This document shows, piece after piece, positions 23,220 to 64,000 of a stretch of 64,000 nt of DNA. The DNA is from Anniella stebbinsi (Eukaryota > Chordata > Lepidosauria > Squamata > Anniellidae). The notes under the pieces were generated by a model. The model was not told the origin of the DNA. It was given only the letters and a program-made list of their open reading frames with translations, and searched no databases. Made by a program: the position numbers and the translations under genes. Positions within the stretch are counted from its first letter, which is position 1, and every line of letters starts with the position of its first letter. Where the stretch lies: the NCBI GenBank assembly GCA_029215795.1, contig JARDYH010000007.1, positions 83,587,763-83,651,762 of the forward strand. The letters run 5' to 3'.

Positions 23220-24499
23220 CCTCTGAGGTTCCCCAAGACTGCTGATAACCTCCCTCTTGTGCGTGGGCCGTGCCATTTTGGCTACATAAGCAACGGCACT
23301 CCGAGCCTGAACATCAAAAATAGAGGGAAGGATGATAGGGGTTTAGTTGAGCTAAGAAGCACAGGGATGGGAAGCCAACAATTCTTCCAAGGAGATATGC
23401 CTCCAGAGAAGCAGCTGAAGGAACTTGAGCTGCGGTGGAAAGGGGAAAAGCATGGTTTCAACAGCTGTTGAACAAACATGCCGATTTATCAAAAATGCGA
23501 ATCCCTGTGGGTCACGTCACACCTAATGCTTTCACACAGGGATGCTTAAAATCCTCTTGGGCGCACACCTAAAAGATGTCGAAGTATGAAAGCGGCACGG
23601 GGCATTACCATTCAGGTACGCTTGCCAGGCAGCTGGGGTTGGGTGCGGTGCATACTCACGGTCGAACCCAGATTGACTGTTCACTAATGTGGGGAACAGA
23701 CGTTTGTCTGAACAATTACCTTGCAAATGTGACATGGAATCCTGGCACTGTGCCTCTCGCCACCCCTGCTGGGCCAGTGTGGCCTCTGGCGTGGAGCACC
23801 TGCCGTGAGCCCAGAACTGGGTCCCTGGTTTGATGCTCGGGCATCAGGGGTGTTGCTAGGCATGTTTTAAAAAGCCGAGGCCCATGCTGATCTATGCCTG
23901 CGTATGAAAATTAAGAAATAATGACGGGGATTTCTTTACATTCCACTGGAGGCAAAGCGAGACAGTTAATTTCATCTTGAATACAGTAAATTCCTCGGTT
24001 AATTTGTATCCTGCCGCAGATCATCCCAAACCAACAGGAAAAAAAAGTTTCATTTTCTAAGTGTAGATGCCATGCAGGGGGAGATGTTTTGTGGGGTGTT
24101 GCAACATCTGGGGAGGGGAGAGTGAACCCTTCGATTGTCATCCATGGACACTCAAGGCCCTGAGGAATAGATCAGGGGCTGGACCAAGCAATGCCTCAGC
24201 TTGGCATTACCAGTTAAAGGAACTCAATTTCGCTGGGGCAGGAGCGCCTCTGGCTGGGACCTTGGATAGCTGCCACCAGTCCCAGGAAGCAATGGTGGGC
24301 ATGGATGGACCACTAGACTCTCTGTAAGCCAGTTTCATTGTATAACACTTCTTTGGTGACCAGAGTCCAACAGAATTATTGTATTATTTTCCAGTGCTCC
24401 CATGCTGACCCCTCAGACTCCTGTATATTACAGTGAAGGCCACCGGCAGCCCAAGAAGAGATGCTGTGGCTCTCCAGGGTATCAGACTCAATTGCCCGC

Positions 24500-24590
24500 G
24501 ATACCAGGTGGGATTCCAGGTAGAACTGGGAAACCCTCCCGTCTGACGCTCTGGAGAGAACTGCTGCCAGTCAGTGTATAGAGAGAGGAT
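24500..24590 (+). mobile_element. tRNA-Ala SINE, internal part
   Basis: CAGGTAGAACTGGGAAACCC, GCTCTGGAGAGAACTGCTGC and CAGTCAGTGTATAG match the SINE body. The tRNA head is missing. Confidence 0.5.
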
Positions 24591-24597
24591 CGTTTCA

Positions 24598-24861
24598 GGA
24601 TCCTGCAAACGAATTTCTTGATGAAAAGCCCGACATATTTCAGCCTCTTGCTTTATTCTTAACCCTTCTTGAAAGGGCTGTTAGAATGTCTGTATAGATT
24701 ATTGACAACCAGTGGTCTTGTGCTTTAAATGCTGGGTTGCACATGACAATCTCTTGTAGTTAATCTCTGCAGATATTGTTAGAACCCTTTGAAGAAGGCC
24801 TCATAATAAAGCAGGAGGCTGAAAGGTGTCGGGCTTTTCATCCAGAAATTCGTTCGCATCC
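24598..24861. mobile_element. 264-bp element with near 60-bp inverted ends
   Basis: 24598-24657 (GGATCCTGCAAACGAATTTC ... CAGCCTCTTGCTTTATT) pairs with 24805-24861 (AATAAAGCAGGAGGCTGAAA ... CGTTCGCATCC) at about 90 percent, enclosing a 147-base loop. It would form a strong hairpin in RNA. It lies about 520 bp upstream of exon 2. No match to the other fold-back families here. Confidence 0.6.
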
Positions 24862-24934
24862 TGAGTCTCTTCTCTCCCTTTGTGTTCATCTTGGATGCTC
24901 ACCTGCCTTGCACCCCAGTCAGGGTATAGATCAG

Positions 24935-25035
24935 CCTTCCTCAAAATGGTGCCCTCCAGCCATGTTGGACTACAACTCCCATGCTGGATGGGGATGCCTG
25001 GAGTTGTAGTCCCAACACATCTGGAGGGCAGCAGG
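24935..25035. mobile_element. hAT-like fold-back element
   Basis: CCTTCCTCAAAATGGTGCCC, GGACTACAACTCCCATGCTG and the mirrored GGAGTTGTAGTCCCAACACA half; 345 bp upstream of exon 2. Confidence 0.6.
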
Positions 25036-25379
25036 CTGGAGCAGACAATACCGAGGTAGCTGGACCAAGGGTTTGAAAAGGTTAAAGAAGATAGCACCTG
25101 GTTCGAAATTTAACCGATTTTTGTAATTTATATGGGTCACAGAATCCAATTACTGTCTTGCTGCTGAAGAAGGTTGCCTTGGAGTCACAGTGTTCTCTTT
25201 CTGTATTTCCTTAAAGATCGAAGCCTTTTCCATTCGCCTTCCCATACCCACGATCCTAGGAAGATTGCGTGATTTTAATTTCATGTATAGCTGTGGGCAC
25301 AGGAAGGGGCCAGCGAGGTAGTACGACCCAGCTGAATAGGGTCTCACCTTCATCATTTTGCTTCTCTTTCCACATACAG

Positions 25380-56972
<31,593 letters not shown>

Positions 56973-57039
56973 GCCCTGAGATGCACTACTAGACCTGACC
57001 TGTAGGGGGAGCGTCCTGCACATGTGCGCATGCGCGTAC

Positions 57040-57064
57040 CTCTCTCTCTCTCTCTCTCTCTCTC
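57040..57064. repeat. (CT)n microsatellite in 3' UTR
   Basis: About 12 CT units, 68 bp after the SLC9A1 stop codon, so almost surely in the mRNA. Confidence 0.95.
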
Positions 57065-58518
57065 CCGCACACATATAATATATATCATGGGCTCTCTCCT
57101 CTTGTCTCCCACTTTGTCACTTGCTCTTCTTCTTTTTTGCTCTTCATTTTGGAAGTTTTGCTAGGAGGTGAGAGGAAGTCCTCAAATGGAACACATCCCC
57201 TGCGCCAAGGAAGCGACAGGTATAAGCCATTGATCCAAGTTCCTTTCCCTGGGGGTGGGGGAGGAATGCCAGTCGCTCCAAATCAAGAGGAGCATTTCCT
57301 CCAGGATAAGGGTGTCTTTTGCCCCACTGCCGCTTTTTCCTGCCGTGCCAAGAGACTGCTTTCGTTTGGGCGCCTGAAAACTCTTGGGCATTTTGCACTT
57401 CGGAGAGCCAGTCTTTTTGTTGTTGCTGTAGGTCTTCCCTGCAAGCGCACCCCTGCACCCCGCGAACGCATCGGAAAAGCTGAGGGGATTTTGTTTTCCC
57501 TTGCATCCGGTCTAGCGGAGCCTGTGGCCCGATGGCATCTCATGTTGCTCCAGTTCCTCTCCCGCATTCTCGCGGAACCGACCGGGCCCGAGGTGAGGGG
57601 CGAAACGAAGCCTTCCTCCGACGCCGCGTATAGCTTTAATTCACCAGCTGTACTTTGAGCTTGTCCTCTCCTCTAGCTGATCTTGGCCGTAACATATCCG
57701 TCAGCTGCTCCTCCTCCAAAGAAGGTCCTTGAAACTCCTGAGCCGCTGGTGCTTTAAACCGAATTGGGTTTTATTTTCTTTTTTAGGGCGCTTCTGGCTC
57801 AGAGGGAGTTAGGTATCGTGTCCGTTCAACATCGCCTGGTGCCTCTACCCCTTTTTTCCCTGACACCAGTTGCTAGTACTGGGCGATGGTTTGGGGGTTC
57901 CTTTTTAAACCCCATGAAGCCATAGAAAAATTACTCTCGCCTTTTTCAACTTCCAAACCTGGTTCGTTTGGTGTTTGGTGTTCCTCAAACCAATTAAGAG
58001 AAAACGAGCGGCTTGCTCCTTAAAGTCTCACCTGTAAGACATGCTCTGAGGGTTGATCTGGGGCCAGTTCAGGTGATCATGTGGGTAAGTTGGCATGAGG
58101 GCACGGTTCCCCCTGCCTTTCTCCACTACCCACCCTGCTTTATGCGGCTGCACATACAAGCTACGACCCCCTGCCTAATCCTGTACGGCACACGGTCGCT
58201 CTAGCGATCACCTCTCCCATTTCCCCCTTCTTCCGAGTTCTCCACGTCCTCGTGGTGGTCAAAGTCACTTTCAAACACAAACGCACAAAGAGCTTTTTGT
58301 TGACCAAAGATGAATCCGTGGTTGTACATATCGAATTGCTGCCTAATTTCTATTTTTTCCTTTTCTTTTTTTAAACACAGGGTATCTATTTCTTAAAAGG
58401 TGACAAATTATTCCCCAAACGGGCCCTGGGATGTCTGTAAAGAAACTCGCGCTCACCTGGTCTGTCTGGGGGTAGAAAAGCTTCACACACACACACACAG
58501 GTCCTCTCCCTCGGGGTG

Positions 58519-58661
58519 CAGGCGTGGGCAACCTGCAGCCTTCCCGACCTTGTTGGACTGCAATTCCCATCATCTCTCACCATTGGTTCTGCTGGCTAGG
58601 AGTTGATGGGAGTTGCAGCCCAACAACGTCTGGAGAGCCAGAAGTTGCCCACCCACCCCTG
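58519..58661. mobile_element. hAT-like fold-back element
   Basis: CAGGCGTGGGCAACCTGCAG at left, GTTGCCCACCCACCCCTG at right; arms share GTTGGACTGCAATTCCCATC. Confidence 0.7.
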
Positions 58662-59004
58662 CTCTGGTGAAAAGATTTAATCGTCTTTTTTCTGTCCGAA
58701 AGCATTAAATCTCCTAGGCTGCTGGGTTGAGCCCCAGCTTTGAGCAATACCTGATCCAGAGAAGATCGAATCCCAGCCAGTTTCCTCTCTTTTCACAGGT
58801 ACCTCTCCCGCCTGGGACCCCCTCCAACCTTCGTTCTCCATAGCACATGCCCCACTTTTCCTCCTGCAATGGGTCTTGGAATCTAGCCTCTTTTTCATTA
58901 GCCTGGGTTATAAAACTCTCATTTCCACCCTTGTCCGCCCCAAATTATGTATTAAAGAGGAGTGCTATGATAGTTCTGCAACCAGCAGTAAATCTGTCCT
59001 TGCA

Positions 59005-59282
59005 AGTGAAAGATGTAGTGATGGTCACCGATTTGGATGGCTTTAAAAGGGGGTTGGATAAATTCCTGGAGGAGAAGGCTATCAGTGGCCACTAGCCCTG
59101 ATGATTATGTGCTACCCCCAGTATCGGAAGCAGTAAGCCTAAGTACACCAATTGCTGGGGAACATGGGTGGGAGGGTGCTGTTGGTCCCTGGTGGGCAGC
59201 TGGTTGACCACTGTGTGAACAGAGTGCTGGACTAGATGGACCCTCAGTCTGATCCATCGTGGCTCTTCTTATGTTCTTAAGG
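59005..59282 (+). mobile_element. CR1-like LINE 3' end
   Basis: GTAGTGATGGTCACCGATTT to GGCTCTTCTTATGTTCTTAA; lies in the proposed 3' UTR. Confidence 0.7.
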
Positions 59283-59535
59283 CTCGAATGTGGAAGTTGG
59301 AGGATCTCCCCCCCCCCCCCCCCCGTCCTGGGGTGGAGTGGAGGTGGGCAGGCTACAAAGATAAAGTGTTGTCTACAAAACAAGGAGATCACCCGAGCCC
59401 TACTCAGGCATTAGGGTTGAGTGTTTAAAGGAGATGCAAGCGGGGAGAGGAGGAACAAATACGGACAACTTTCTGTAGCAGGGAGCCTTTCGTATTCTAA
59501 AAAGTCTACATTGTGCAGGGATACAACACATGGAT

Positions 59536-59549
59536 ATAAAAGAATCCCC

Positions 59550-59553
<4 letters not shown>
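59536..59553. repeat. Left target-site duplication of U2/TG insert
   Basis: ATAAAAGAATCCCCATTT, matching 59632-59649 with one A/G difference. Confidence 0.8.

Positions 59554-59603
<50 letters not shown>
59554..59603. repeat. (CA)n microsatellite
   Basis: About 25 CA units filling the space between the left duplication and the U2 fragment. Confidence 0.95.
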
Positions 59604-59606
<3 letters not shown>

Positions 59607-59633
59607 ATCTTAGCCAAAAGGCCGAGAAGCGAT
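59603..59633 (-). pseudogene. U2 snRNA 5'-end fragment (31 nt) joined to TG repeat
   Basis: Read on the minus strand, the 31 bases are the first 31 nt of vertebrate U2 snRNA (ATCGCTTCTCGGCCTTTTGG, then CTAAGATCAAG). U2 then would continue TGTAGTATC, but here it passes into about 25 TG units. The block lies between two copies of ATAAAAGAATCCCC[A/G]TTT (59536-59553 and 59632-59649). This indicates a retroposed, 3'-truncated U2 copy without a poly-A tail, not a working U2 gene: no proximal sequence element and no Sm site are present. Confidence 0.88.
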
Positions 59634-59649
59634 AAAAGAATCCCCGTTT
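59632..59649. repeat. Right target-site duplication of U2/TG insert
   Basis: ATAAAAGAATCCCCGTTT; its first two bases are shared with the end of the U2 match. Confidence 0.8.
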
Positions 59650-59925
59650 TCAAAGTTTGGTGTCAACATGTGCAGGTGATGAGAATGGCAACGGAGGGAG
59701 AGGCAGAGTGAGCATCTTCATCCCCTTCTCTCTCCTGTGTTCATGCTCCTCTGAAATGGAATGTCGGAATAGGGCTGTGGTTAAATTGTGGACTGTACCA
59801 CTCCAGACAGCAGGTGCGGTTAGCGGCATGATTTAATGCTCCCTCATATAGGCAAAGAAATACTCTGTGCATAGAAAACAAGTGTGTCAGGGAAGAAGGT
59901 TCTAGCCTAGCTTTTGCCCTCTGAT

Positions 59926-59957
59926 GATCGATCGATCGATCTATCTATCTATCTATC
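59926..59957. repeat. (GATC)n/(ATCT)n microsatellite
   Basis: GATCGATCGATCGATC then CTATCTATCTATCTAT, running into an AT-rich ATCTATC-like stretch to about 60003. Confidence 0.9.
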
Positions 59958-60098
59958 AATCAATATAGATATATCTATCTGTAAATAGATATCTCTAGAT
60001 ATATAGGATTCAACCCCCCCACCCACCCTGCACTCCAAAGTGGTATGGTCCACAGTTTGACCATGTGATCTGTCTCTTGTTCAGAGCAGCCGTTAGCC

Positions 60099-60237
60099 CA
60101 GGTGTGAGCAACAAGTGGCCCTCCAGATGTCCATGGATTTCAACTCCTATCAGCCCTAGCCAGCACAGACAATGGTGAGGGATTCTGGGAGTTGCAGTCC
60201 CAACAACATCTAGATGGCCAGAAATTGCTGACTCCTG
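60099..60237. mobile_element. hAT-like fold-back with 8-bp target duplication
   Basis: CAGGTGTGAGCAAC at left, GTCAGGAG-type mirror (GCTGACTCCTG) at right. Flanks CGTTAGCC (60091-60098) and CCTTAGCC (60238-60245) match at 7 of 8. Confidence 0.75.
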
Positions 60238-60352
60238 CCTTAGCCAAAGATGGCCTTTCCTGTCCAGATGTTGCAGGGATTCCTTATTGCTTACACCCAA
60301 AGTGGGTAGGTTGTGGGGCTACTTTTCCGTACATGGAGCCATCCCTTTATAG

Positions 60353-60477
60353 CAGGGGTGGTTCTCCAGATATTTTGGCCTACAGCTCCCATTAGCACTA
60401 GCCAGCCTAGCCCACAGTGAGGGATCATGGGAGTTGTAGGCCAGAACATCCGGAGGGCCATAAGTTGCCCGCCCTTA
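60353..60477. mobile_element. hAT-like fold-back with 8-bp target duplication
   Basis: CAGGGGTGG at left; arms GGCCTACAGCTCCCATTAGC and the mirrored TGGGAGTTGTAGGCCAGAAC. Flanks CTTTATAG (60345-60352) and CTTTACAG (60478-60485) match at 7 of 8. Confidence 0.75.
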
Positions 60478-60639
60478 CTTTACAGGATGTTGCAGCCTGG
60501 CTTGTCAAAAGAGAGTAGGTCCTCATTCCTGCCGTGTTTTCTGCGTCTGCCCTACGCTAAACTGATCTCGTATCTCAGTCTGGTTCTTTTGAAGTGGACT
60601 GATCTATTTATTGATACATTTTTGGTTGTTGTTAAGGTC

Positions 60640-60781
60640 GGGGGACATGGGTGGGAGGGTGCTGTGGCACCATGTCCTGCTTTGTTGGTCCCTGGCCAAC
60701 AGCTGGTTGGCCACTGTTTGGACAGAGTGCTGGACTAGACGGACCTCGGTCTGATCTAGCGTGGCCCTCCTTGTGTTCTTA
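60640..60781 (+). mobile_element. CR1-like LINE 3' end
   Basis: GGGGGACATGGGTGGGAGGG to GTGGCCCTCCTTGTGTTCTT, same tail family; in the proposed 3' UTR. Confidence 0.65.
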
Positions 60782-61459
60782 CGTGGTGTGTCTGGCAGGG
60801 AGAGGCCGTGGTATCAGTTCTGCACTTTAGCTCCCAAACTCTGGACATGGCGAGTCTGCCGTCAAGACGTCTTTCGAGGCAATGCCCTTTTACAGAGCCA
60901 TGCTGGTGCCTGCTGATTTTTCCCCAGTAGTCCTTAGCCTTCCCCTCTGCCCCCCCCTGAAGGGGGCATTTCCTTCTCTTTGCCCCTGTGCTGTGCCTTT
61001 TTAGCCACACAGTGTCTGCCTGCGCAAAATGGTGTTGTGATTCGCCGCTCTGTCTGCCCGGCGACCGACCGGGGGCCCAGGCCCGGTCCGCCGATTGCTC
61101 TGTACGCATTTGTCCTGTCTTTCCATCCAAATAGTGACCAACCCCAAAGCCCCTTCCAGCACCCTCGCCCCGCCAGAGGGGAAGAGCTGCGAGCAGCACA
61201 GGTAAGCGAGGGCGTGAGCGGCAGAAAGGGGGGCCCAGCCGGCTTGCCCTCTCACCCCACTCCACAACTCTGTGTATTCCCTATCTAACTTGGGCTTCGC
61301 CATACTGCCTGCTTCAGGCTGAGCGGGGGGTCCCAATAGCCCGCAGTAGCTATTGTGCTTTCATGTACAAACGCTCGGTCTCCGGCGAGGACCTGTTAAA
61401 GCAATGAAAAATATTGTATAAAAATACGTGTAAAGAGAGTCTTTTTACATAAATATTCT

Positions 61460-61465
61460 AATAAA
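61460..61465 (+). terminator. SLC9A1: Candidate polyadenylation signal AATAAA for SLC9A1
   Basis: AATAAA followed within 10-20 bases by a T-rich stretch (GTTTTAATTTTTAATGG), as expected for a downstream element. The region just upstream is AT-rich and repeat-free. Assignment to SLC9A1 rests on position and orientation. Confidence 0.5.
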
Positions 61466-61659
61466 TGAATGTTTTAATTTTTAATGGCTTGGAATGCTTC
61501 TTCTCCCCCCCCCCCCCTTTCATTCTCATATTTAACAATTTTCCCAACTGTGGATGCTAGGAAATGTTGCTGCAATACAGGCTGGATATCTTTGGTAACT
61601 TTTCAGGGACCAGGAGTCCTCTTTTCATGCTTCCCTCCCTGTGTTCAATGGAGTAGTGC

Positions 61660-62055
61660 AACTACGGACTTCTCCACACCAGGCTATTTATCCTGGAACT
61701 TTGCCGAGGCTTCTGCTTCCGGATTCTTTGCGGAAGCATCTGCCCTTTAAATGCACTTCCTCCATTTTTTTCAGGGGTGGGTGGGAGGTCCTTTATTTGC
61801 AAGCTCCATATGTTTCATTACACAGCCACTGGATGGTGCTGTGGTTATCGCGCAATGCTGTCATTACACATTTGAATCGCATCGCTATTTTTTAAAAATA
61901 GCTCATTATCCCCATTACAAATAAAGTCACGGAAATGGTCACAAAGCACTGGCGAGACCCTGGAGGGTGAGAATGTCATGTGAAGACCCCGCAAACTTTC
62001 ATGAGTAATCAATCTCAATCGCAAGATAAACGCCCCATGTGGAGGAACCCTAGGT
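61660..62055. mobile_element. Possible DNA-element remnant with CTCF-like site
   Basis: CTTCTCCACACCAGGCT at the left and CCCCATGTGGAGGAACCCTAG at the right suggest short inverted ends. Contains CCACTGGATGGTGCT at 61826, shared with the repeat at 14251. Confidence 0.35.
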
Positions 62056-62484
62056 GACTTTAGACCCTGGACTCACAGGGAACTTCCTTCAGACAGCTAA
62101 AAAAGAGTTTGGCAACTCTGTTAAAACAATGAATTTCCAATTGTGCAGAATTTCATACTTTAAGCTTAATTTATCATGGCACCATCATGACTACAGGAAT
62201 AGAGTTGTGTTGGTTTCGCCGTCCTGTTCCTAAAAACATTCACTTGCGAGTAGGCACTGTTTTATTGTAAAATGGGGATATTTTAAAGCAAAAGTAGTAA
62301 AATGAGCATCGATGAGAATGTACATGCCTGACTGCTGATTTTTAGCCTTGTTTTACATTGAAGTGACAAATGAGAAGTTGAATTCAGTCATCAAAGGGGG
62401 GGCTGGAGGACTTCATGGGGGAAACATCCATTGGCGAGGTGCCATCAATGAAAAGGCCCTGCCTCTTCCCCCGTTCCTATACAG

Positions 62485-62622
62485 CGTGGGGTGAGGGGAG
62501 AGACCTGTAGCCCTCCAGATGTTGTCGGACTCCAATTCCCATAATTTCCAGCCACCATAGCCAGGGATGGTAGGCATTGTAGTGCCAACAACATCTGGAG
62601 GTCCACAGGTTCCTCTCCCCTG
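62485..62622. mobile_element. hAT-like fold-back with perfect 8-bp target duplication
   Basis: Flanked by CTATACAG at 62477-62484 and 62623-62630, identical. Arms GAGGGGAGAGACCTGTAG and the mirrored CCACAGGTTCCTCTCCCCTG. Confidence 0.85.
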
Positions 62623-62635
62623 CTATACAGCATCC

Positions 62636-62750
62636 ATTCCCAACTTTGGGGCCCCTGGTGTTGCTGGACAGCAACTCTCCATCATCTGTGACAATTGGCT
62701 GTGCTGGCCGGGGATGATTGGAACTGCAGTTAACATCTAAGAGACCCATG
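62636..62750. mobile_element. hAT-like fold-back, related subtype
   Basis: TTCCCAACTTTGGGGCCCCT, ACAGCAACTCTCCATCATCT and mirrored GGGGATGATTGGAACTGCAG. Starts within 15 bp of its neighbour. Confidence 0.5.
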
Positions 62751-62848
62751 GCACAGGAATAATTAATCTGTAAAAACCAAAATGATCCAGAACCTGCCAT
62801 TTTGTTCAAGCTTAAAATTGTGCCACACCAAAGAAGTTGTCATGATTA

Positions 62849-62861
62849 CCACTAGGTGGCA
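62849..62861 (+). promoter_or_regulatory. CTCF-like motif
   Basis: CCACTAGGTGGCA is a close match to the CTCF core CCACYAGRKGGCR, about 1.4 kb beyond the proposed SLC9A1 end. Sequence match only. Confidence 0.35.
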
Positions 62862-63114
62862 ACCTTCCTTCTTGAATTGTTAACCGGGGGATGTATGGGA
62901 ATTTCGTTTCCATTCGCAAATCAAGCTCATCCGTCCCATTCACAATTCAGAACACGAGCAGCCGCACTGTTTTTTTAAATGCATTATTCATTTTTTAAAA
63001 TGCACACTTGGAAACGTGCACTTTCTCACACGGGAAGCCTCCACCGGTACAGGATACCCCCCTCCCCTCCCCATTGCACTAGAAGTGATGGAGAACCCAG
63101 CAAAGGCGATGGCA

Positions 63115-63245
63115 GCAGTGGAGGCTGGTGGCTCCGCTGTCAGTGGGGTGATGAATCCGGTCCGGGTTCCAGTCCTAAAGGGGCTATCCAAGGGGTGGAA
63201 GCTTCGGATATTGGACAGTATAGAAATGAATGAATAAATAATACA
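63115..63245 (+). mobile_element. Possible LINE or SINE 3' end
   Basis: AGGCTGGTGGCTCCGCTGTC, GGGTGATGAATCCGGTCCGG and tail TATAGAAATGAATGAATAAA; the end form (stem then A-rich tail) suggests a retroposon. Confidence 0.35.
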
Positions 63246-64000
63246 AACTTTTCTCACTGAGATTTTCTATGTTCAGGGACATCGCCCCCCCCCTTTTTTT
63301 TTTTGCAGGGGGTGAGCGTTCACTAAAAATGCAACCCCCTCCATCTACAGAAAAAGTGGTACAGTCTAAAAACAAGATCTACATTCTGCTGAATGTAGGA
63401 CCTGCTGTGAACGCCAACAACATGCGTTGGGTCGTCTCATTCCCGTTCCTGCATGGGAGAGGGGTTATCAAGGAACCAGGAAAACCCTGTGTTAATTGCA
63501 TGAGTGAGCCCCATGTGACCCTCAGGATATTTGGGCCTATAACTCCTAGCCAACTTAGTCAATGCTGCGGGATCATGGACGGTGCCAGCGAAAACATCTG
63601 GGGAAGGCAGAAGTTGGCCAACCTCTGTTATGGGGATGCAGGGATTTCCTTGAAGTAATTGCAGAGCTGACGTTTGCCATCCTTTGTTCCCACGTGCCGC
63701 CCATTTTGAAAACGGTTGTGACAGCCTCGGATTGACTTGGCTGCCATCAACAGATGACTCGCCAGTTCACGATGCCATTCAGGCCTTTCTAGGTTGCTGT
63801 TTGGTGCCTAAAGGATAGAGATTGCAGAGCCAATTCAAATGTTAAGGCAGAGCAGCTGCCTTGGGAAAGCACCATGTGGGTGAGCGTTTGACTGCTTCTC
63901 TCACATCAAAAACGCCCCGTGTGAGGAAAGCTAGCATGTCAGGGACTAAGGTAGGTAAGAACCTTCATTGGGATGAGGTAAGTTTCCATATATTGGGGGA

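Larger units (their letters stand above)
1..25379 (+). other. SLC9A1: SLC9A1 intron 1, 3' part (inferred)
   Basis: No coding exon for any cellular gene is recognised here. It is called intron 1 because exon 2 starts at 25380 with a good acceptor (pyrimidine tract, then ACAG) in phase 1, and no exon-1-like sequence (signal-anchor plus first extracellular loop) is found upstream. A very long first intron is usual for this gene. Stretches without a recognised repeat include 302-1289, 1376-2236, 5160-6100, 6930-7569, 7886-8890, 14900-15700, 18400-20040, 22400-23170 and 23220-24500; in these I see only unmarked AT/GC-mixed sequence and scattered short palindromes. Confidence 0.8.
56973..61480 (+). 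other. SLC9A1: Proposed SLC9A1 3' UTR, about 4.5 kb
   Basis: The stop codon at 56972 is followed by a CT microsatellite, then about 4.4 kb before the first canonical AATAAA I see, at 61460. The last 130 bases before it are AT-rich and look like a real transcript end (AAAAATATTGTATAAAAATA). The stretch includes three hAT-like fold-backs, two CR1-like tails, a U2 fragment and a CA repeat, which would all be in the mRNA if this reading is right. ATTAAA at 58704 and near 58950 are weaker alternative ends. The extent is inference. Confidence 0.5.
61481..64000. other. Intergenic sequence downstream of SLC9A1
   Basis: No exon of a neighbouring gene is recognised. The segment contains a possible DNA-element remnant at 61660-62055, two hAT-like fold-backs back to back at 62485-62750, a CTCF-like site at 62849, a LINE- or SINE-like tail at about 63115-63245 and a worn fold-back at about 63525-63625. 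The last 340 bases hold nothing I can name. Confidence 0.6.

Noticed and set aside
1..25379. Exon 1 of SLC9A1 within the window
   Set aside because: I looked for the signal-anchor and the LMKI segment that must precede GFHVIP in all forward frames and found nothing similar.
59603..59633. Working U2 snRNA gene
   Set aside because: Only the first 31 nt are present, with no Sm site, no 3' box and no upstream element.
59926..60003. CRISPR-like or regulatory array
   Set aside because: Simple tetranucleotide repeat with AT-rich drift; there are no spacers.
61195..61210. Donor-like CACAG|GTAAGCG in the proposed 3' UTR as evidence of another exon
   Set aside because: No matching acceptor or coding homology nearby; treated as a chance match.
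60756..61265. 169-residue minus-strand open frame near the 3' end of SLC9A1
   Set aside because: GC-rich low-complexity sequence in the proposed UTR; no family resemblance and no splice or start context.
61481..64000. Neighbouring gene expected beside SLC9A1
   Set aside because: No exon of any gene known to flank SLC9A1 in other vertebrates could be recognised in these 2.5 kb.

Overview
This window is vertebrate nuclear DNA, most likely from a squamate reptile (lizard or snake). That rests on the mix of interspersed repeats: CR1, L2-like, R4-like and L1-type LINEs together, a tRNA-Ala-derived SINE, a second tRNA-type SINE, and many short fold-back hAT-like DNA elements. No bacterial, plasmid, phage, CRISPR or operon structure is present. 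The assignment to squamates is inference; no species can be named.

One protein-coding gene is recognised: SLC9A1 (Na+/H+ exchanger 1, NHE1), on the + strand. Eleven exons, matching exons 2-12 of the vertebrate gene, run from 25380 to 56972. They splice in frame with GT-AG borders to 695 residues, aligned to human residues 118-815 (698 residues). Exon 1 (signal-anchor, first extracellular loop, start codon) and the promoter are not in the window and must lie upstream of base 1. Bases 1-25379 are therefore read as the 3' part of a large intron 1. The reading frame is intact, and the membrane, CHP1, ERM/PIP2, calmodulin, calcineurin and 14-3-3 binding segments are recognisable.

Layout: 1-25379, intron 1, packed with transposon debris including a 5'-truncated L1 ORF2 copy at 9776-11820 (human comparison throughout is from memory). 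25380-25840, exon 2. 25841-37624, intron 2. 37625-43399, exons 3-5. 44477-45554, exons 6-7. 47478-51296, exons 8-10. 53608-56972, exons 11-12 with the stop codon. 56973 to about 61480, a proposed long 3' UTR ending at AATAAA 61460, containing hAT-like elements, CR1-like tails and a short U2 snRNA fragment. 61480-64000, downstream intergenic DNA with more repeats and no gene I can recognise.

The best observations concern mobile DNA: an L1 insert that ends in mid reverse transcriptase 27 bases after its own internal AATAAA, with a tail and matching target-site duplications; the first 31 bases of U2 snRNA joined to a TG repeat between matching target duplications; hAT-like fold-back elements with 8-bp duplications; and several nested insertions whose order can be read. 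No new defence, toxin or metabolic system was found.
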